Positions 23,516-33,348 of a stretch of DNA of 64,000 bases are shown here, piece by piece. This stretch comes from Posidonia oceanica (Eukaryota; Streptophyta; Magnoliopsida; Alismatales; Posidoniaceae). The notes below the pieces were generated by a model. The model searched no databases and was not told where the DNA came from. It worked only from the letters and a program-made list of their open reading frames with translations. Position numbers and translations under genes: made by a program. The stretch lies in contig JAZBRS010000049.1 of assembly GCA_037176725.1 (NCBI GenBank), forward strand, positions 13,596,001 to 13,660,000. Direction: 5' to 3'. Numbering within the stretch: position 1 is the first letter of the stretch; every line of letters begins with the position of its first letter.

Positions 23516-24224
23516 CATCGATAAAGCCATGCAGATGCAGATGTAGAGAGAAAGGGCAGGAGAAGCAAAAGGAGAGGCAAACAGTGCGTGTGTGGGAACA
23601 GACACTGTTTAGGGACCATGCAAAGTAGGTGTGAAGACCTACAAAGGGGAAGAGAAGCAAGTGGAGGGATTACCACTATTTTGTGATTGCTTCCCATCAA
23701 AGTGTCCCACGATGTGTCTCGCACGCTGCCAAAAGCTCGCGATGCGATCGGATCGTGGAAAAGGGGGAAGAAAGTCGCAATTAGTGGTGAATCCAGGGGA
23801 AACGCAACACAAAGCACTGGGAGTACACGAAAAGAGGAGACAGTGTTGATAGATGAGAAGAGGAGGTCCTATTCTACATGCTCGAGAAATCAGAAAGCAA
23901 AAACAATGCATGGGATGCAAATGGTGTGCAAATGAATGCTGTGCAGGGGTTTAGGAGGACTTACCTTGGAAATCTGAAGCCTGATCTGAGAAATGCTTGG
24001 TCCATGCTGAAGAGTGCTCCGCCGGGGTCGTCCAGGTAGCTTGGTTGAGAAGATCCAACGGCCAGATCTGAAGATATCCCAGCTTCAAGGCAGAGGGGCT
24101 AGAACAGGGGAGAAGAAGGGATCTAGGTGTACAGGAGGTCCTAGGGGTGTGCAAAACAGGTCCTCCCATGTAAATGGGAGCTAGGAATGCTTAAGTGTGT
24201 GCAAGAATGTTAAATGCAAAGATG

Positions 24225-25130
24225 CATGAGTGCAATGCATGCAAAAATGCAAGAAAAGAGCTAAGGATGACTTTTCAGAAAACTTGGGAACTTATGTGTA
24301 ATTTTTGAAAAAGTGGGGGTCTAAATGCAAAGATTTTGAAAAGTTAGGGGGCTTTTATGCAAGGTTTTTGAAAACTGGAGGGTTTGAGTGCAATTTTGCA
24401 AAATACAGAGTTCAAAATGCAATTTTATAAGGTAAACATGCATTAGGATAAGTTTTGAAATCATATGGAGGATTAACATGCAATTTTGAAACATGCAAGG
24501 GTTGAAATGCAATTTTGTAAGCAAAACAGTAGTCTTAAATGGTCTGAGAATGCAAATAGAGGACCTATGTGCAATTTTTAAACATGTAGGGTCTAAAATG
24601 CAATTTAATAAGCAAAAATGTGCATTTAAATGAGTTTTATAAACATGCAGAGGACCTATGTGTAATTTTGAAATATGCAAGGTCTAAAATACAATTTTAT
24701 AAGCAAAAATGTGATTTAACAGATGCTGTGCATGATATGGAGGACCTATATGTAAAAATTAAAATGCATAGGGGAAATAATGCAATGCAGTAAGAAAAGT
24801 TGAAAAATAAATGCATAAGTTAACAGAACAGAGGACCAAAGTGCAAATGATGGAAAAGATAGGGTTTAAAAATGCAATTTACTAAGGTAAACTTAAAGCA
24901 TTAAATCAGATTATTAATTAAAGGACTAACATGCAATAATGAAAAACCAGAGGGCCTGAACTAAAATGAACTTAAGTAGAAAACACAATAAAAGGACCAA
25001 CATGCAATTAGACAGTTTTTAAGGTTTTTCATGCAATTTAACAAGATTTAAATTCAGAATTAAATGATTCTTAAACAAAGGCAGGACCAGAATGCAATAG
25101 AACAAAAACAGGAGCTGAAAATGCAATTTA
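24225..25130. repeat. Dispersed attgcat-type repeat zone in the 5' LTR of B
   Basis: Nearly identical to 3535-4440 in the other LTR, with recurring ATGCAATTTT and GGACCTATGTG words. No coding potential. Confidence 0.65.
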
Positions 25131-28100
25131 GTGGCAAATTAACGAAGTAATGGAAAAATAAAGGAATAGTAGAAAGCCAGCGGCCATGGGCACTGTAGCA
25201 AAAGCTATCAGTGGCCATGATCGGCGAAGGGGGGCTGCTGGAGAAGTGCTGATCGGTCGACGAGCTTCACCGGAGGTAGACAGAGATCTAGGAGGCGTCG
25301 GCTAGCTGTGACGGAGCCTGGTGATGGCCGAAAGCGGCGTCGAAGATCTGCAGACCTGCTCGGAGGCAGGGAAGACGATCGAAGCGTCGTCGATGCGATC
25401 TGAAGGCAGGGCTACGTTCCTGAAGTCAGTGTGGAGCTCGGGCGATGGTTGGAAGCCAGTTCTACTCACGGAGCAGCGATTCCAGTCGCGGAGCTCGCCG
25501 GAGAAGACGAGATGACGGCGGCAACGACCCGGCGGAAGAGGGGCTGGAACCCTAGTCTAAAGGATGGAAAAGCAAGAGAGGAGGGAGACTAAGCTAATGG
25601 GAGAGTGCAGTACCTGATTCCGCGGCTGAGGAGTCCCCCCGACGTCAGCTGCTTCAGTGCTTGCCGGCGGAGGTCGTCCGGAGATTGCAGGTGCTGTCGA
25701 CAGCTTGGGAGTGCTGGGATCCACTCAGTGATGTGCTCCGATGCTTTTTGGACGTCCGGAGCGAAGCTTCGCGGCCCAGAGGAAGATTCGGCTTCAGTGG
25801 GTGCTGCAGGAGTCACCTGAGGTGGGGGGAGGTGTCCGCTACTCTTCGGATCGATTGGAAGGTGGCGGCGAGCTTCTAGATGCTCAGTGAGTGTTTATGG
25901 ATTCAAAAGAGGGCTGGTGGAGGCCTGGAGGGGAAGATAGGTTGCTGGGTGATTTTCTGATGGAGTTGGCCGTAGGTGTTTGCTGTGGATGGCTCCGGCT
26001 ATGGGGGAGGAGATGGCTAAGGCACTGGTGCTTTAGGAAGGTGGGGTTCTGGTGGTTTGCTGGGAGAAGTTTGGGGGGATTTGTGGGTCTGTGGTGTTTG
26101 GAATTTTGAGAGGAGGTGGTGTTGGGTTCTGCTGTGGTTTCAGGTGATTAGGAAGTGAATTCATAGATGGTTTGGTCGTGGAAGGAAGGGAAGGGATGCT
26201 GGGATGTTTGTGTGGATTTGGGAGAGGAAATGTGAGTGATTTGGATAGAGTTGGAGGCTTTGGATTGCAGTGGAAAGGAAGAGGAAGAAGAGGTCTGATT
26301 TCAGTGGGGAAGAAGGAGAGGAATGGGTGGCTTCTGCTCTGGATTTCCTTGCTCTCTCTCGGACGACAAAAGGCGAAAGAAGGAGGAGATTGCTGGGGGT
26401 TTTATCAGCTGCTGAAGGACGATGCGCGTTGGATTTTGAAAATCCTCCACCGGTGAGAGCAGCAGCTGGCAGCAACGAAGGACAACGGAGGCAACGCGCA
26501 ATCAATGCCTCTGGAGATCCTACTAAGACGCGAGAGAGGAAGAGCTGAGCTGGAGCTGATGGTGATCGGAAGGGAAAAAGAATTGAAATTTTGAAGAGGA
26601 GAGGGAGAGAGCTGGGGGGAGAGAACTGTGGAGGAAGAAGAAGGAGGGAGGAAGAAGAAGGCTGCAGGCCGGGCCTGCGTACGGAAAAAAAGAAAAAGAA
26701 AGAAAGGAAGAAGGCAGCAGCTGGTGGGCTGGTCCGGCAAAAAGTGGAAAAAAATGTAAAAAGAAAAGGGAGGAGAAAGGAAGAAGAGGAAGAAGAAGAA
26801 AAAAGAAAGGAAGAAGGGGAAGAAAAATTAAAATAAAAATAAAAATAAAAATAGAAGTAGAAAAGATTCGAAAATGTTTTTAAGGTAGTCATGTTTAAAT
26901 TAGGATTTTAGATTAGGTTTTTACTGATTGTTTTTAATTGGTTAATTAGGGTTGGAAAAAGTTTTTGTTCTTAATGTTTGATTAGGATTTTAAGTTTTCT
27001 TTTAGTTAGTTTCTTGATTTTGTTTTAATGTTTGTTAAGATTTTTAAATTTTTTTTAATTATGTTTTTCTTGTTAAGTATTTGGGATTTTGATTAGGGTT
27101 TTTTAAAGATTGTTTTTTATTAGTTAGGATGAGTTTTGGCTTTTAATTTTGATCTTCTTCCCTTAAGTCTTCTTTGATTTGTTTTTTAATTTTGTTTGTT
27201 AAATTCTTTTAATATTTTTTAGTTAAGTTTTCTTGTTAAGTTTTTGATTAAGTGTTTTTGGATTTTTGATTGTTTGTTTTTATTTTTTTAATTAAGTTTT
27301 CAAATTGTTTCTTTTTTGGATTGTTGAGTTTCTCTTTTTCTTAAGTAGTTGTCTTAATGTTTTCTTAATTGTTTTCTTTCTTCTTAGGATTTGTTTTTTG
27401 ATTATTTTTAATAGGATTTTTACTTTGGCTTGTTTTGGTTACATTTTGGTTTTTTTCTTGATTTTACAGTATTTTCTTTTTGTTTGTTTTGCACTTTTAA
27501 GTTGCATTCTTAGTTTTCCATTTTAGCTAGATTTAGTTAGGATTTGGTTTTTAATTGTTTGTTTAATGTTTTGAATTATTTCTTTTAGGGTTTTGGTTTG
27601 TTTTCCTTTTGTTTTAGAGTTTTTAAAGGTTTTTAAGGATTTTTTAGGGATTTAGTGGAAGAGAGGAAAGGAGAAGAAAAGGGAAGAAGAAAAAGGAGAA
27701 ATGAGGGAATAAAGATGAAAGAGAGGAGTGGAGAGAAAATAATTTTTTGAAAGCCAAAGAAAATGCTAAAAATAAGATAAAAATATAAATAAGATTCAGA
27801 AGAGATAGATGCACAAGGAGGGCCCACAGCCAGGCAAGAAGAAGGGAGAGAAGGGGGTGAAAAGAAGGAGGATAATCAGGAGAGAGAGAGAGGAGAGAGA
27901 AAAGAATAATCCTGGAGAGAGAAAAGGATAATTTGGGTAAATGAAGGGGTTAGGGGTTTTGAAAAGAGTTGAAATTTGGGGAGTGTGTGACTTAAGGTCT
28001 CTAGTGTTGGACCTAGGGTTTGGGTTTAGTTTTGGGAAAGTTTTGGAAGGGTTTTGAGGTGTAGAAAAAGGGTAGTTTTACCTAGGTTTTCTAGGGTTTT

Positions 28101-28345
28101 TGGGAGTGGTTTTGGTTTGAAAATTTTGAGAGTTTTTGGGTAGGTTTGCTAAGTTGGGGATGGTGAATTTTCCTATGGTTTTTGGGTAGTTTTTGGGCTT
28201 AGGAAAGGGGTGTAATTCTAGGTTAAGTTTGGGCTAGTTTTGGAGAGAAGGATGAAAAGGATTGTGTGGGTTTGGACCTAGATTTGGATCCAGAAGTCAC
28301 CAGGAGATTCCAATTGATCAAGCCTGTCAAAATGGGGTGTCAACA

Positions 28346-28350
28346 ATATG
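28346..28350. repeat. Target-site duplication of element B, right copy (ATATG)
   Basis: Identical to 1773-1777 and directly adjacent to the TGTCAACA end of the right LTR. Confidence 0.9.
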
Positions 28351-29177
28351 AATGCTCACTAATATGATCTCTCTCACCAATCTAGTGTGTCCTAGTAGGA
28401 TGTCTACTCCGGATCCACACAGAGTGTATAGGTCTCTGACTTGGTCAGAAAAGTAAGGCTCCTGACTAAATCCTGGCCAAAGCCAGATAGTGACGGGTGC
28501 TGCGTTTGGGAGACATCAACCTACCAAAGCAAGAGTTGTACCCCCTAGTAACACCGACACGACCCCAGACAAGGGGGGACAAGGCCAATCCACCTGCACT
28601 ATCGCCAAAGCGACAGAATGGGCAGACGGGACCTATCCTTCTCAGACTAATTGGCAGACTAAGGGAGGAGAAGAATGCATGCTCTATATGCTCAAACATG
28701 CAAGTATGCATTAAGTTTTTTAGCTTACACATTTTATTAACTGTAAGGGGGTAAAAGTTGGTGTAGCAGCTCTAGTAAGCCTAAGCGTCACTTTTACTTG
28801 CATTTTTTTAAGTTAAACCAAGGAAGGAGGCAATCACATCTCTACTTTACCTTAGGATTAATGCAAGAAAGGGGAAACAAACATTCAAACATGCCAATGC
28901 TAAATCATACATCATATCAAAAGGCATGAGCATGGCATGTGATGGTGTTGTGTGCATGATTTGTGAAATGAAAACAATCAACAAATCAAAAAAAGCATGT
29001 ATATGTAAAGGCATGCGTGTGTGGTGATATGATATGTAGGTGTGAAAAGAGAACGAACATTCAATCACGACATCACAAATAAGCCTAAGCAAAGTAACAA
29101 AGTGCTGGAGCAATGATGCAATAAGAAGAGACCACAAGATGAGCAAAAGACGGAAGACACAAAGTCAGAGTCTAGTA
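28351..29177 (-). other. 5' leader of element A (PBS-proximal part)
   Basis: No ORF. It is homologous to B's leader at 21525-22570: shared blocks include CTAGTGTGTCCTAGTAGG, a CACATTTTATTAAC word and GAGTCTAGTATCCCC leading into the primer site. B inserted about 0.83 kb from the primer site. Confidence 0.8.
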
Positions 29178-29195
29178 TCCCCAGCGGAGTCGCCA
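29178..29195 (-). promoter_or_regulatory. Primer-binding site of element A (tRNA-Arg)
   Basis: The minus strand again reads TGGCGACTCCGCTGGGGA, identical to that of B. It is separated from the TG/CA end of the LTR at 29202 by six bases (GTAAAG on the minus strand). Confidence 0.85.
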
Positions 29196-29614
29196 CTTTA
29201 CTGTAACCGTCTCTCGCGTACGACGTAGGGGCCACTGCCAAAGCTCGTAGGCACCCGACCGAAGGGAAAGAAGGCCATAGTTTATGATGTATTCGAGGAG
29301 AGTTTGACTCGAGGAAAACAACGATAAAATGGTAAAAGATACCAAGAGATGATAAGAGGCATAAAAAAAAAGCGTGAGGTCAAGTGTGATTTCCACGACG
29401 GAGTCGCCACTTTACTGTAGCCACCTCTCGTGTACGACACGGGGGCCGCTGCCAAAGCTTGCAGGCCCCCGACCAAAGGGAAAGAAGGCCACAATTAATG
29501 GTGTATCCAAGGGGAATTCGACTCGAGGAAAAACACCAATAAATGACGAAATCAGGGAATGATAAAGTAAACAATGCAAAAAGGGGAGTCGCCACCTAGT
29601 CTAATTGAGAAAAG
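29187..29614. repeat. Duplicated LTR-end/primer-site junction in the LTR of A
   Basis: The words GAGTCGCCACTTTACTGTA then CC(G/A)(T/C)CTCTCG(C/T)GTACGAC, then GCCAAAGCT and GACC(G/A)AAGGGAAAGAAGGCC occur at 29187 and again at 29401, an offset of 214 bp. The second copy sits inside the LTR and includes a decayed primer-site start (CGGAGTCGCCA). Confidence 0.75.
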
Positions 29615-29889
29615 CCGGAAGACGAGGAAAATCGGATGTAAATTAATAAAACGAAAGAAAACCAAAGTGGATCCATGCAAAACGGATGCACCACTAGGTC
29701 ATTGCGGTCCAGAGATGGGTAAGGACTCCTGTTATGCGTGGGGAAGGTATTAGGCCCCCGACACGCCCGAGGAGCGGTCGTTTCTAATGTCATTCCGCTC
29801 ATAGTGTAGCTCAATGTAGGCCGAAGGCCAATTTATGTATGCTTACTAGCAAAAGAAACATGCCATGATAAATACAAAAGCGAGAGAAA

Positions 29890-30180
29890 AAAGGCTCAAA
29901 TAAACATTGCTCAATGCTAAAAGAACTCAGAGAAGTAGCTACACAGAGCTAGAATATAAACATGCAAGGGAAAGCAAATGCAAGAGTATAAGGCTCAAAT
30001 ACTAACATGCATAAATGTTAAATGAAACCAGCGAAGTGACAATACAATGCTGGAACGTAAGCAACTATAATAGAAAGGCAATGCAAGAGGATAAGGTTCA
30101 AATGAACATGCATAAATGTTAAATGAACCCAGAGAAGTAGCTACACAAAGCTAGAATATAAACATGCATAAGGGAAAGTT
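29890..30180. repeat. Imperfect ~110-120-bp tandem repeat in the LTR of A
   Basis: The pattern CATAAATGTTAAATGAACC, AGAGAAGTAGCTACACA, GCTAGAATATAAACATGC and GCAAATGCAAGAGTATAAGG recurs about two and a half times. Confidence 0.65.
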
Positions 30181-31489
30181 AAAGCAGGAGGTGGGAGGCT
30201 CTGTCCACATCTGTAGAGGCTACTATTAAAAACGCGAGAGGTCCATGCGGGACCTCTACGCGGGAACAGTCCGCTTTTCCAGTGGAAAGTCATGGCCAAA
30301 TGGGAGGCCTTCCTCAATTCAATTCGGTATAGAACCAATTGAATGATGAGGAGGGGATATCCACGAACAATAATATGCAATAATATAATAGAAACAGGTA
30401 TAAGCAAGGGACAAAATAGGATTGGGAACCCTGCCCGATATCATAGTAAAAAATGTGAGAGGTTCACGCAGGACCTCGGTGCGAGACCGGTCTGTTCAGA
30501 TAGAGCTCCTTCATCGCCAGATTCCAGGCCCGATACTAAATGGAATGCAACGAAATCAGTTGGGGAAGCAAGGTGGTGTGTCCAGCTTCTCAACCAAGGT
30601 GTAAACACATGACAGCGCCGCTCGGATCATCCCGTCCACCCTGACAGTGTTTCACTAGTGGTCGCACATCTCCGCCGACCATAGAGGCGGCGTGGAGGGC
30701 GCGACTGGCTGTGGACACACTGAGGAGAGTCGGGGGAGCGATGCTGGAGCCTCTAGGCGACAGGTCGGAGCGGCTATGTGCGCGACGGTACGATGCTGCA
30801 TGCGAGTCGACAACCCATCGTCAGAGATGGCGAAGAAAGCTAAAAACAGGTAATTAACTATGCTAAAAGGTAAATGAGCAATAAGGAAATAAAAACATAG
30901 TTCAAGGCAATAATATTAACAAACAGGAAGTAAATGGATCGCCCACCGACTCACTGTGGCCTTCTCTTCTCCGGCGACGGCGTCGCTTCCGGCAAGCGGT
31001 GGGACGGAGGCTGCGGGGTCGCTGCAGGGGGTCTAGAGTGACTGGAAGCTCACTTAATCTCTCTAGAACTCTAGGGAAGGTTCTGGGAGTGGTGGAACTC
31101 GGATGGGTGCTTGACGGCGATGGGATTCGCCGGAGTTGGGTTCCTCTGATCTCAAATGTTAGACGAAGGTGTTCGGGGCTCAGGGATGCTCGGGAGAACG
31201 CTCTAGATGCTAGGGAGGCTAGAGAATTCGGTGGGTATGCGAGGCAGGGCGAAGGAACAACGAGGAGCTCGTTTTATAGGCTGCTGGAATCGATGCCGGC
31301 TGTCGACGTGGATCTAGGTTTGAATCGGGCAGGCGTGCTGCAAGTCGAAGATCAACGGATGGGAATGGTTGAAATGGAGGGTCGGATGTTCCAAAAATCT
31401 AGGGACACAGACTCAGATGGGCGGGAGCCAATGGCAAGCGAGGAAAGGGTGGCCCAAGGTGACTGGGCCGCCTGATTTGGCCGCTGACA

Positions 31490-31610
31490 TAGGACAAAAC
31501 GCGAGAGCTCGACACGAGAGTCATTCTGTCAGTTTTCGCCACTGACACAAGACAAAACGCGAGAGCTCCACACGAGAGCTCAACGCGAGAGTCATTCTGT
31601 CAGTTTGGCT
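31490..31610. repeat. Short tandem repeat of ~60 bp in the LTR of A
   Basis: GACAAAACGCGAGAGCTC, CACGAGAGTCATTCTGTCAG and TTTTCGCCACTGACA words occur twice in tandem with a partial extra CGAGAGCTC. It lies near the start of the LTR in element sense. Confidence 0.65.
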
Positions 31611-31835
31611 GCCCTAGTTTCTGAGCCTGTTTCTCTGGTTCGTGGACCATCCAGGGCTATGATTTTGTGGTATTTGTGGTGTTGGATGTATTGGGGTATG
31701 ATTGGTGGAGTTTGGTGGGTCTGGGATGGTTTGGGTCTAGGTTTGCGGTCTGATGAATTGGTAGGGTCCGCCTCGACTACGCACGCTTCTCGGAGTAAAT
31801 AGCTGTCGCCCGACTTCCAGATTTGGGTGTCTACA

Positions 31836-33343
31836 ATATGCATGCAGGGAACCACCCCCAGTTAGTATTAGTTGCATTTATCTACTTTATTTCTTATTTA
31901 TCTGATCTGTTTACTGCACCTGGACTTACCTAGATCTATTCTCACTTGTTTTTTTTAAGGAAAGGAACCCGCTCACATAGTATGAGGATGCCGTTGGACG
32001 ACACTCTGCCGTTGATCCAGTGAGCTGACTACCCACATCCTCCACATCTCCCCCCAGGCATCTTGTCAGTCCATCGACGAGTGGCGATCACATCAAGTCA
32101 TCGACGTACGTGGAAGCGCCGACTACTTCATCCAAACACCCCTAAATCCACATCTACAGAAACTAGCGATCACGGTGGGACCGGCTTTAGCCAACCCTCT
32201 GTGCTACGTGAGTATTTCTCTCTTTCCTTCCTTCATTTATTTTTCTAGATCTAGTTTGTTTTCGGTTTAGGAGGCCATGCGCTTAGGTTTTTCATGACTC
32301 TTAAACCCCATCGTGTTTTCTGATATTAGAATAGATCTCCCAACCCAATCATCTTGGCTTAAGGCAAGAGGTCTCGTTAGCACTCTGAGGCAACGACCAA
32401 CTTCGCGTCTTTAGTTCTAGAGAATCGGGTTACTTCTATTCTGAAAATAGAAAGCTTCTGTACCCAGCCGCCAATACATCCAGTGCCTAATCTAGTCACA
32501 CATCACTGCAGCGACTAGTCTAGGCGCACCTATTACAGGCGACTGAATCTGGGTACTGTTTCAGTGCAGATCTTTTATTTTTTTCAGTAGCTTGTGTCGT
32601 TTTTTTAGATCTGCAGTTGCTTAAAAACCAGATTAAATCTTGTTCACTGCATCTTTGTGGTTTTTTCTTTGGATTTTAGGCTTGTGTGTGTCCGCCAATA
32701 AGGTGGAAACTATTTCATTGATATTAGAGTTAGAGTTCCTTGAGAGAATCTTTCCCTAACTAAAACAATCAAACAGAGCGAACCGGGCCAGTGCAAGTCA
32801 CTCACCCATACTCTGTTTAGTTGGGATAGTTAGATTAAGAACTCAAGTGTCCTAAGGTTTTATTTTTGACTCATTCTCTTCCTTGAGTCAAGAATAATCC
32901 TTGGTAGATACTTGATACGTTGATATTCCATGTTTATTTACTACTTTATGGTTTGCTAAGGAACGATCCTAAGGACAGAATCCTGGGTGGTAGGCCCCTC
33001 TTTAGAGAGACAAACCCGCCGCCTAGGCCCTCTTGATGGACCCTAAAGAAGGTCAAAGAGTGGTACCCAAAAAAGCCAAATTCTCATTTGAGTGACACAC
33101 AAGGTTGTTCTTACTCCGGCCTAGGAACCCATTCCTTGACCAGGTTTCATTAATCAATTAACTAATCATTTGGACAAGTAAAAATCTGCAGTCTGTTTGA
33201 AACCTGCTCTGATTTTCTTTTCTCCTTCTTGTTGCGCGATCTGTCCAGAACAGATTTCGGTTGTTGGAAGAACAAGGTGCTAGCCACTTGTTTAGAAGGT
33301 GCCTTGCTCAGCCGTCATTTAAACAGGCGACCTGTTTTGTTGC
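31836..33343 (+). other. Leader of element C, first part
   Basis: No ORF or clear primer site. A strong donor-like CTAC/GTGAGTATTT occurs at 32208, followed by T-rich, intron-like sequence, so the leader may contain an intron. The junction with A at 31835/31836 starts ATATGCATGC. Confidence 0.45.
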
Positions 33344-33348
33344 CTGAC
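33344..33348. repeat. Target-site duplication of solo LTR F, left copy (CTGAC)
   Basis: CTGAC here against CTGAT at 36757-36761: four of five bases match and the fifth is a C/T transition. Confidence 0.65.

Larger units (their letters stand above)
1778..28345 (-). mobile_element. Element B: complete 26.6 kb Tat/Ogre-like LTR retrotransposon
   Basis: Order in the minus direction: 5' LTR 22590-28345, primer site 22571-22588, leader, gag, protease with G-patch, long linker, reverse transcriptase, RNase H, archaeal-type RNase H, integrase (ending 12414), plant-mobile-domain ORF (9754-10956), tandem array (8165-9210), polypurine tract (7612-7625), 3' LTR 1778-7611. The 5-bp duplication ATATG is perfect. 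Very long LTRs, a tRNA-Arg primer site, dual RNase H and an extra ORF after integrase are hallmarks of the Tat/Ogre lineage. Coding regions carry multiple stops and at least two frameshifts, so it is not autonomous, though the LTRs are still very alike. Confidence 0.92.
22590..28345 (-). mobile_element. 5' LTR of element B (5756 bp)
   Basis: Begins TGTTGACACC at 28345 and ends ..GATTACTACA at 22590 on the minus strand. It carries the same parts as the 3' LTR: conserved block 22941-23009, 30-bp array 23395-23515 (shorter), attgcat zone 24225-25130, CAG/GTACTG donor-like site at 25613, purine-rich tract 26580-26830 (+ strand) and tttaggg-like words 27950-28290. It is 78 bp shorter than its partner overall; the array has about four fewer units, partly offset by about 34 extra bases near 25190-25225 (a near-duplication of a short piece). 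The promoter should lie in its first part, but I see no unambiguous TATA box. Confidence 0.92.
1..31835 (-). mobile_element. Element A: Tat/Ogre-like LTR retrotransposon, left end outside window, split by element B
   Basis: Older minus-strand element. Its 5' LTR (29202-31835), tRNA-Arg primer site (29178-29195) and leader (28351-29177) lie right of B, and its gag (1-1512) lies left. Joining the flanks of B across one ATATG copy gives a leader that aligns with B's own leader around 21500-21580: both read tgaatgatatg, then a short variable part, then atctagtgtgtcc. That shows the two outer pieces were once continuous. The rest of gag, pol and the 3' LTR are outside the window. A sits in plus-strand element C; the base after its LTR is 31836. 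Confidence 0.85.
29202..31835 (-). mobile_element. 5' LTR of element A (2634 bp)
   Basis: Begins TGTAGACACC at 31835 and ends ..GACGGTTACA at 29202 on the minus strand. It is unrelated to B's LTR over most of its length but shares its termini style, the conserved block (29720-29780), an internal GAGTCGCCAC word (29586) and a donor-like CACA/GTGAGTCGG at 30954. A GC-rich exon-like segment (30960-31470) precedes that donor in LTR order. It has internal tandem repeats at 29890-30180 and 31490-31610. Confidence 0.85.
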
